A stretch of DNA of 19,431 nucleotides from Gardnerella kenyensis (GTDB taxonomy: Bacteria; Actinomycetota; Actinomycetes; Actinomycetales; Bifidobacteriaceae): the NCBI GenBank assembly GCA_003585735.1, contig NQOH01000001.1, forward strand, positions 462,128 through 481,558. The letters run 5' to 3'. Position numbers and translations under genes: made by a program. The notes beneath the pieces were generated by a model, which made no database searches, was not told the DNA's origin, and saw nothing but the letters and a program-made list of their open reading frames with translations. Positions 14,734 through 19,431 of this stretch are shown here, piece by piece; position 1 is the first letter of the stretch; each line of letters begins with the position of its first letter.

Positions 14734-15366
14734 CTAATAATTTTGTTTTTCAGCTTGCTCAAGTTGCGCTTTTAAGCCTTCCAAAGCCGCAAATCGAATA
14801 TCCGTAACGTCGTGATGATGCTCCGGATTCTCGTTCAAATTCTCACCGCACTGCGGGCAAAGTCCGCGGCAATCCGGCTCGCACAGCGGCTGAAGCGGCA
14901 ACTCGCTAACCATCGTATCTCGAATAAGCGCCTCAATATCCGCAAAATCTCCGCCGCCAACTAGCGGATACACATTCCCAGATTCATCGTTTTCATCCCA
15001 AATTTGCGACTCGTCTTCGTCAACATCTTTGCCGTTCTTGCGATTATCCGCACGTTGCGAGCGCTCGTCCACATAAGGGAAGAATACGCAAACATCAACT
15101 TTCCAATCGCGGCGAAGTGGCATCAAGCAGCGCGTGCATTCCGCATGCACGGGAGCTGTAATACTCCCCTGAAACATTAAGCCATCAACCACAGCATCAA
15201 AATCGCCATCAACCATAACGTCACTGCCTGGTTTTACGCCAATAACGCAATCTCCAATACCTTCCGGAGCTGGAAAAGCGCGGTGCAATGACATGCTACT
15301 ACCAGCTCGCGCAGCCATTTGCGCAACTGGAATAGCCCATGGTGATTGGGAAGGATGCGAAGTCAT
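14734..15366 (-). CDS. YceD-family protein (DUF177)
   Basis: A 210-residue protein of the YceD/DUF177 family, which lies beside rpmF in many bacteria and is linked to 23S rRNA and ribosome biogenesis in some; the exact role is unsettled. A conserved ECTRC pair lies mid-protein, and near the C-terminus CEPDCRGLCPQCG provides further metal-like Cys residues, followed by the usual (D/P)IRFAALEGLKAQL helix. An acidic insert (residues about 105-135) is variable in the family. Its ATG overlaps the stop of the upstream sepIVA-like gene as TAATG, so translation is coupled. It is transcribed with coaD, sepIVA-like and rpmF. Confidence 0.9.
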   Translation of the reverse strand: MTSHPSQSPWAIPVAQMAARAGSSMSLHRAFPAPEGIGDCVIGVKPGSDVMVDGDFDAVVDGLMFQGSITAPVHAECTRCLMPLRRDWKVDVCVFFPYVDERSQRADNRKNGKDVDEDESQIWDENDESGNVYPLVGGGDFADIEALIRDTMVSELPLQPLCEPDCRGLCPQCGENLNENPEHHHDVTDIRFAALEGLKAQLEQAEKQNY

Positions 15367-16436
15367 TACTCATTCCTTTCGTCGTTGTCAGTATCTTCAT
15401 ACAATGATTCGCTAATATCGTTTTGCACATGCGCTGCAGCACGTCGACGATCTTCCAATACGCGCTGGCCTGCTTGAACGTCCTGCTCTAACTTATCGAG
15501 CTGTTGCTTTAGACCTTCCATAACAGTTGCGCAATACTGATCCGCGCCTTGAGTGAGCTTATCGGACTTTGCTTGCGCGTCAGAAAGAATATTGCGCGCC
15601 TTTTGCTTTGCCAAAGCCGTAACATTTTCTTGACCTGCCAAGAATTGCGCACGTTCTTGCGCTTCGTCAATTATTTCCGCAGCTTGAGATTGTGCAGAAG
15701 AAACAATAGAATTTGCTTGCGATTGAGCAGTACGAAGCCTACGCTCTGCTTCACGCATTAACGCTGAAGCGCGCTCCAATTGCACAGGAAGCATATCTTT
15801 TAAGCGAGCTAATTGATCTACAAAATCATCGCGATCAATTTTTACCATGCCCGGCGCAAACAGAACGTTTTTTGCTTCCGACAGCGTCGTTTCCATCGCG
15901 TCAATAATGTCGTAAACTGTGGTAAATTCTGCGCGACTTTTTGAACGAACTTCTTCGCTAACTGTATTTGAATTAATTTTTGACGAAGCTGGCTCGTCTT
16001 CTTCGAAATTGATTGCGCCGCCGTCTTCGCGCTCGCGCAAATCTGGAAGAGGGAACGATGAGATTGATGCTGCAGAAGTTGCTTTAGTTCCGGCGTTACT
16101 AGCAGCACCAGCACTTGCGCTACTTGCGTTACTTGCAGCTTGAGAATCTGCCAAATCTGCAGAATTTCCAAATGCTGAAACTGCAGAAGTCTCAGTATTA
16201 TCCGCATCGTAGCTATCATCATCAGCACTACCTGCACCATCAGCACCAGCGCCGGTTATCAAATCATCCTGCTTAGAAACCGAAAGATTATCTTGAGCAT
16301 CTTCATCATCAGCAATCACTGGATGTAGCGGCAACTTTTGATTCCGCTCAACATGCACTTCGCGCTCCATTGTGTCGTCAGCCTCTGCAGGTAGACCAGC
16401 AATATCCTTCATATCGCTACTATTCTTATCAGTCAT
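15366..16436 (-). CDS. DivIVA-like coiled-coil protein, SepIVA-type
   Basis: A 356-residue protein. Residues about 170-345 are helical and coiled-coil-like, starting with the DivIVA-type stretch FTTVYDIIDAMETTLSEAKN (171-190) and then long heptad-rich, Ala/Gln/Glu-rich segments. Residues 1-165 are acidic and low in complexity, with a Ser/Ala repeat around 98-125. The position just upstream of yceD matches SepIVA of mycobacteria (Rv2927c next to Rv2926c), a DivIVA-like factor in cell division and envelope growth. The assignment rests on context plus coiled-coil type, so the function is inference. AGGAG lies eight bases before the ATG. It begins 16 bases after coaD and overlaps yceD by one base, an apparent operon. 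Confidence 0.82.
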   Translation of the reverse strand: MTDKNSSDMKDIAGLPAEADDTMEREVHVERNQKLPLHPVIADDEDAQDNLSVSKQDDLITGAGADGAGSADDDSYDADNTETSAVSAFGNSADLADSQAASNASSASAGAASNAGTKATSAASISSFPLPDLREREDGGAINFEEDEPASSKINSNTVSEEVRSKSRAEFTTVYDIIDAMETTLSEAKNVLFAPGMVKIDRDDFVDQLARLKDMLPVQLERASALMREAERRLRTAQSQANSIVSSAQSQAAEIIDEAQERAQFLAGQENVTALAKQKARNILSDAQAKSDKLTQGADQYCATVMEGLKQQLDKLEQDVQAGQRVLEDRRRAAAHVQNDISESLYEDTDNDERNE

Positions 16437-16452
16437 CCTCTGCTCTCCTGTC

Positions 16453-17100
16453 TCAATTGTTCAGTGTATCTGAATTATTGTTTCGATTTGACGATTGCTC
16501 AATAAAAAGCTTCTGTAATAAGGGTATTACGTTATCTGGAACCATACCAGTAACGTTTCCCCCGTGACGCGCCACATCTTTTACTACAGAACTTGATACA
16601 TGCTCAAGTATAGGGTCCGCCGGTAAGAAAAGCGTTTCAATACCAGCTAATTTGCGATTTACTAAAGCCATACCAAGCTCAGCTTCGTAGTCACCGTTTT
16701 GACGCAAGCCTTTTACGATTGTAGTTGCGCCAACTTTTGTGCAATAGTCCGTAATTAAGCCGGATGTTGATGCAACTACTATTTTTCCGCAACTTGCAGC
16801 ACTTTCGCTAGATTTACTACTTGCGATACTTGCGATACTTGCGATACTTTCGCAAGATTCGCTACTTTCGTTACTTTCGCAAGCTTTACTACTTGCGCAA
16901 GTATTATTCGATTTTTGCAAATCGCGCACAGCTTCTTTAATAATGTTCACACGCTCGTCTTCGGAAAATAACGGCGTCTTCGCAGCATTAACCGCAACTA
17001 GCACATGTACTTCATCAAATAAATGCGTACAACGTTGTATTACGTCTAAATGGCCGGCAGTGACTGGATCATACGAGCCGGGGCACACAGCTATAGTCAT
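16453..17100 (-). CDS. coaD: Phosphopantetheine adenylyltransferase with a Ser/Cys-rich insert
   Basis: A 215-residue enzyme of coenzyme A synthesis that joins 4'-phosphopantetheine to AMP from ATP. The nucleotidyltransferase motif GSYDPVTAGHLD is at residues 8-19, with Lys41 in NAAKTPLFS and ERVNI nearby. Further on are VKGLRQNGDYEAE (129-141), the P-loop-like HVSSSVVK (167-174) and HGGNVTGMVP. The family is usually about 160 residues; here residues about 64-105 form an extra Ser/Glu/Ala stretch with four Cys (68, 74, 83, 104) and a tail after 200 is also low complexity. The insert sits between the second helix and the third strand, a surface turn, so activity may survive. It contains three exact 9-bp DNA repeats. 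There is no Shine-Dalgarno, and a -10 box ends six bases before the ATG. Confidence 0.94.
   Translation of the reverse strand: MTIAVCPGSYDPVTAGHLDVIQRCTHLFDEVHVLVAVNAAKTPLFSEDERVNIIKEAVRDLQKSNNTCASSKACESNESSESCESIASIASIASSKSSESAASCGKIVVASTSGLITDYCTKVGATTIVKGLRQNGDYEAELGMALVNRKLAGIETLFLPADPILEHVSSSVVKDVARHGGNVTGMVPDNVIPLLQKLFIEQSSNRNNNSDTLNN
16819..16845. repeat. Tandem repeat, 3 x 9 bp, inside coaD
   Basis: ACTTGCGAT occurs three times exactly (16819-16827, 16828-16836, 16837-16845), encoding Ile-Ala-Ser three times. Degenerate ACTTTCGC copies extend on both sides from about 16800 to 16900. A 9-bp period keeps the reading frame on slippage. Confidence 0.9.
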
Positions 17101-17106
17101 GCTTTT

Positions 17107-17135
17107 AGAGTATCACCCATTTACCTAAGAGTAAA
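17107..17135 (-). promoter_or_regulatory. Promoter of the coaD operon (leaderless type)
   Basis: On the minus strand TTTACT (17130-17135) and TACTCT (17107-17112) are 17 bases apart, and TG lies one base before the -10 box, an extended -10. The start codon at 17100 is seven bases downstream, so transcription should begin at or next to the ATG. Confidence 0.55.
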
Positions 17136-17265
17136 AAATATGCGACAAAATAATGCGTTTTATAATAATTTTTTAGGTGATTTTGTTGCGATAATGCTTT
17201 ATGCTTGGGTTAAGTGAAATTGACGCGGAATTCGTTTTGCATTTGATTTTGAAAGGGATTCGATT

Positions 17266-17595
17266 ATGTTTTCAACTTTATTAGCAAATAGCGCACTTGA
17301 TGCAACTATGGAAGCAGATTCGCAATCCACTGAGCCTGACTCTGGTTCCGGCACTAGCACTTCCGTTTTGGAGCGTCCGGAAGTTGAAGAAGACGCGCGC
17401 TTAGATGACGGCGGAAATGCCGACCGTTTTGCACATTACGTTTCTAAAGATCGCGTTGAAGAATCGCGCTTAACTGGCCGACCAGTAGTAGCTTTATGCG
17501 GCAAAGTGTGGATTCCTCGCAGAGAAGCAAACGACTACCCTGTGTGCCCAGAGTGCAAACGAATTTACGAGGAAATTGGCAAGCTCGGTTTTTAA
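17266..17595 (+). CDS. DUF3039 family protein
   Basis: A 109-residue protein of an actinobacterial family of unknown function. The C-terminal half carries the family pattern RFAHYVSKDRVEESRLTGRP, VVALCGKVWIP and PVCPECKRIYE, whose three Cys residues look like a small metal site. The first 45 residues are acidic and Ser-rich. AAAGGGA lies about seven bases before the ATG, which decides it over an ATG at codon 15. It is a single gene divergent from coaD and convergent with pncB, and a bidirectional terminator follows. Its last codons and stop are the first unit of a tandem repeat. Confidence 0.9.
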   Translation: MFSTLLANSALDATMEADSQSTEPDSGSGTSTSVLERPEVEEDARLDDGGNADRFAHYVSKDRVEESRLTGRPVVALCGKVWIPRREANDYPVCPECKRIYEEIGKLGF

Positions 17596-17643
17596 AAAAC
17601 TCGACTTTTAAAAACTAGACTTTTAAAAAACTTGTCTTTTAAA
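17584..17643. repeat. Tandem repeat of 15-16 bp seeded on the DUF3039 stop
   Basis: CTCGGTTTTTAAAAAA (17584-17599, containing the Leu-Gly-Phe-stop end of the gene) is followed by CTCGACTTTTAAAAA, CTAGACTTTTAAAAAA and a shorter CTTGTCTTTTAAA. Every unit carries TTTTAA. Confidence 0.85.
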
Positions 17644-17645
17644 TT

Positions 17646-17677
17646 AAAAAGCCCGACTTTAGCAGCCGGGCTTTTTT
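17646..17677. terminator. Bidirectional terminator between DUF3039 gene and pncB
   Basis: AAAAAGCCCG (17646-17655) pairs with CGGGCTTTTT (17667-17676) across 11 bases, with an A-run on one side and a T-run on the other. It serves two convergent genes. Confidence 0.92.
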
Positions 17678-17685
17678 AAATGCGT

Positions 17686-17728
17686 AAGTTACAAAGTACT
17701 AAAGTTACAAAATACGCAAGTTACAAAA
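17686..17728. repeat. Three spaced copies of AAGTTACAAA at the pncB stop
   Basis: AAGTTACAAA occurs at 17686-17695, 17702-17711 and 17719-17728, 16-17 bp apart. The last copy covers the pncB stop codon (17721-17723). On the gene's strand each unit reads TTTGTAACTT, the final Leu codon edge plus TAA. Confidence 0.85.
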
Positions 17729-19058
17729 CGTGAATTTCGGTTGGAATTGCAGGATCTCCGCGCATCAAACTTTGCGCAGACAACGGCAAACGCTGCAACT
17801 GGCGAGCGCAATAATCTTGAGCGCGCATAATCGCGTCGTGACCCATATACTGCTCGTCATCTTCACCGTCAACCATGTAATCAACCAGCAAATTCTCCCA
17901 CGAATCTTCAGGCTTAAACTGACGAAGCGCAACTTCCGAACCGGAAATTACGCGCTCTAAATCAGCTACACCGCAAGAATCGTTGCTGTAATCGTAAGAG
18001 CGATACGCAAACTTGCGTCCAGGCACAGTCGCCTTATTCTTCGACTTCTTCGCAACAGGCTGCATTACGCCATCCGCGCCTTCGCGCTCAGTAAGCTTAT
18101 AAACCATTGCGCAAGTTGGAGCGCCAGAGCCTGTTACAAGCATTGTGCCAATGCCGTAAGAATCCACAGGCGCGTTTTGTAAGGACGCAAGCGCGTACTC
18201 GTCCAAATCGTTCGTAACTGTAATCTTCGTGTTCTTAGCACCCAAATCGTCAAGCTGATTTCTAACGCGACGAGCCAAAGCGCACAAATCTCCAGAATCA
18301 ATACGGATTCCGCCAAGCTCCGGCCCCGCAACTTCAACAGCGGTCTTTACAGCTTCTTCAATGTTGTAAGTATCAACAAGAAGCGTAGTGCCCTTGCCAA
18401 GAGCGGCAATTTGGGAAGTAAAAGCGTCGCGCTCAGTGTCGTGCACAAGAGTAAAGCAGTGAGCTGCGGTGCCGATTGCCTTCAAGCCGTAAAGTTTTGC
18501 AGCCAGCAGGTTTGCAGTTCCCTTAAAACCGCCAATTACTGCGGCACGAGATGCAGCAACTGCCGAATATTCGTTCGTGCGGCGGCCGCCCATATCCATG
18601 CAAGGGCGTCCTGCGGAAGCAGAAACCATGCGAGCTGCAGCAGACGCAACTGCGCAATCGTAATTAAGCACAGAAAGAAGCAAAGTTTCAAGCAAAGTGC
18701 ACTCACCAAAAGTGCCTTCTACTTGCAAAATCGGCGAATCTGGGAAGAACATCTCGCCTTCGCGATAACCGGAAATTTTACCGTGGAATCGGAAATTTTC
18801 CAGCCATTTAATAGTTTCGGCGCTAACAATTTTGCGATCACTTAAGAAACGCAAATCATCTTCCGAAAGATGGAACTTACGCAATTCCTCCAAAATGCGG
18901 CCCGTTCCAGCAACAACGCCGTAACGACGACCTTGCGGCAAGTGACGCGTAAAAATTTCGAATACGCACTTGCGATTTGCGGTGCCGTCCTTAAGAGCAG
19001 CGTCAAGCATCGTATATTCGTACATGTCCGTCATAAGTGCAGATGAAATCTCAGCCAT
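17721..19058 (-). CDS. pncB: Nicotinate phosphoribosyltransferase
   Basis: A 445-residue enzyme of the Preiss-Handler route that joins nicotinate to phosphoribosyl pyrophosphate, with ATP use, to give NaMN for NAD synthesis. The N-terminal TDMYEYTMLDAAL (residues 10-22) and FEIFTRHLP are typical. The phosphorylatable His200 lies in the GTAAHCFTLVHD motif, and RRTNEY, DTYNIEEAV and RIDSGDL are also present. Length matches the actinobacterial form. The ATG at 19058 is preferred to the frame's 19082 start because AAAGGAA lies about six bases before it. It is a single gene that converges on the DUF3039 gene. Its upstream region holds four perfect-period 11-bp repeats and a palindrome that may be regulatory sites. 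Confidence 0.96.
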   Translation of the reverse strand: MAEISSALMTDMYEYTMLDAALKDGTANRKCVFEIFTRHLPQGRRYGVVAGTGRILEELRKFHLSEDDLRFLSDRKIVSAETIKWLENFRFHGKISGYREGEMFFPDSPILQVEGTFGECTLLETLLLSVLNYDCAVASAAARMVSASAGRPCMDMGGRRTNEYSAVAASRAAVIGGFKGTANLLAAKLYGLKAIGTAAHCFTLVHDTERDAFTSQIAALGKGTTLLVDTYNIEEAVKTAVEVAGPELGGIRIDSGDLCALARRVRNQLDDLGAKNTKITVTNDLDEYALASLQNAPVDSYGIGTMLVTGSGAPTCAMVYKLTEREGADGVMQPVAKKSKNKATVPGRKFAYRSYDYSNDSCGVADLERVISGSEVALRQFKPEDSWENLLVDYMVDGEDDEQYMGHDAIMRAQDYCARQLQRLPLSAQSLMRGDPAIPTEIHVL

Positions 19059-19094
19059 GATATTCCTTTCAATAACGAACAATAAAACTAGCTA

Positions 19095-19138
19095 GGTAAT
19101 AGATAGGTAATAGATAAGTAATAGATAAGTAATAGATA
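19095..19138. repeat. Tandem repeat, 4 x 11 bp, in the pncB leader
   Basis: GGTAATAGATA twice (19095-19105, 19106-19116), then AGTAATAGATA twice (19117-19127, 19128-19138). The array ends 37 bases before the pncB start, so it probably lies in the 5' untranslated region or at the promoter. Confidence 0.9.
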
Positions 19139-19240
19139 TGAATCTAATTGGATTACTAAAGCTAAATCTAAAACCAAATCGCAATAATTGTATCGCTAGC
19201 TAAAGAGTCGGCGCGCGAAATAGCAAAGCCGACAATTTCG

Positions 19241-19254
19241 TTACGTAGACGTAA
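19241..19254. promoter_or_regulatory. 14-bp palindrome, possible operator
   Basis: TTACGT and ACGTAA form perfect 6-bp arms around two bases, between the divergent pncB and the gene beginning at 19383. TTACGTAG recurs once more near 19293. The size suits a dimeric regulator, but no known operator was recognised. Confidence 0.3.
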
Positions 19255-19369
19255 AGGAAATGTCGGAATATAGCGAAAAAGCGATTAAAACTTTACGTAG
19301 CTGTATAAGAAATAACGCGCGAAGGCGAGCATGGTTGACTATAATCAAGTCTGAGTATAAAGAAGCATT

Positions 19370-19375
19370 TATAAT
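19370..19375 (+). promoter_or_regulatory. -10 box of the gene at the window end
   Basis: TATAAT ends seven bases before the ATG at 19383. An alternative promoter, TTGACT (19335-19340) with TATAAA 15 bases later, lies upstream. Confidence 0.5.
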
Positions 19376-19382
19376 AACAAGT

Positions 19383-19431
19383 ATGCTTAATAAGACTTTG
19401 AACGAAGAGACTACAAAAGTTACTAAAGCCG
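19383..19431 (+). CDS. Start of an unidentified gene (3' end beyond window)
   Basis: An ATG at 19383 opens a frame to the window edge (16 codons, MLNKTLNEETTKVTKA). It has no Shine-Dalgarno, but a -10 box seven bases upstream fits a leaderless message, as proposed for rnc and coaD. The piece is too short to identify. It is divergent from pncB. Confidence 0.45.
   Translation, partial: MLNKTLNEETTKVTKA

Larger units (their letters stand above)
19059..19382. other. 324-base divergent spacer upstream of pncB
   Basis: The spacer contains the pncB ribosome site, the 11-bp tandem array at 19095-19138, a loose inverted repeat (GTCGGC at 19207-19212, GCCGAC at 19228-19233), a 14-bp palindrome at 19241-19254, and the putative -10 box of the gene starting at 19383. 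No protein-coding frame was seen. Confidence 0.55.

Noticed and set aside
13391..19138. Repeats considered as CRISPR arrays
   Set aside because: Units are head-to-tail without unique spacers of constant length (the 53-bp array has only partial conservation and no spacer pattern), and no cas gene is nearby.
19207..19233. GTCGGC/GCCGAC inverted repeat as a terminator
   Set aside because: Six-base arms around 15 bases and no T-run on either side; noted only in the spacer description.

Overview
The window looks like a chromosomal segment from a low-GC member of the Bifidobacteriaceae, most likely Gardnerella or a close relative such as Alloscardovia. The reasons are the actinobacterial gene set (a DivIVA-like SepIVA-type protein beside a YceD/DUF177 gene and rpmF, a DUF3039 protein, adjacent rph and rdgB), the AT-rich base composition (low 40s % GC by eye), and SD-less starts with a -10 box just upstream, as expected for leaderless actinobacterial mRNAs. 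No phage, insertion sequence, CRISPR array or rRNA was seen. The species call is inference; no search was run.

Layout. 1-872 (-): N-terminal membrane part of an ABC exporter, cut by the window edge. 1100-3030 (-): rplS, lepB, rnhB, probably one operon. 3338-6676 (-): a two-gene ABC importer of the nitrate/sulfonate/taurine class, with a permease made of two fused transmembrane domains and an ATPase with an acidic linker and an AAA-associated C-terminal domain. No substrate-binding protein is present here. 6997-7122 (-): a 41-codon small gene preceded by an exact consensus promoter (TTGACA, 17 bp, TATAAT) and an 11-base Shine-Dalgarno match. 7342-9036 (-): pgi. 9257-9510 (+): tRNA-Thr(CGT) and tRNA-Leu(TAG). 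9586-13351 (-): rdgB, rph and an ABC-F ATPase of Uup type, divergent from rnc (+, 13483-14292). 14466-17100 (-): coaD, a sepIVA-like gene, yceD, rpmF. 17266-17595 (+): DUF3039 protein. 17721-19058 (-): pncB. 19383 to the end (+): the start of a possible leaderless gene.

Most genes are housekeeping: translation (L19, L32, two tRNAs, RNase PH, RNase III, ABC-F), secretion (signal peptidase I), nucleotide hygiene (RNase HII, RdgB), central carbon metabolism (Pgi), and NAD and CoA synthesis (PncB, CoaD).

Two things stand out. First, the small gene upstream of the importer has the strongest expression signals in the window and ends in a motif resembling RiPP leader peptides. Second, most intergenic spaces hold their own private short tandem repeat (periods 10 to about 55 bp). 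At several genes (rdgB, rph, DUF3039, pncB) the repeat unit reproduces that gene's last codons plus its stop codon. Similar slippage-type repeats, with periods that are multiples of three, have expanded Ser-rich inserts inside CoaD and the ABC-F protein.
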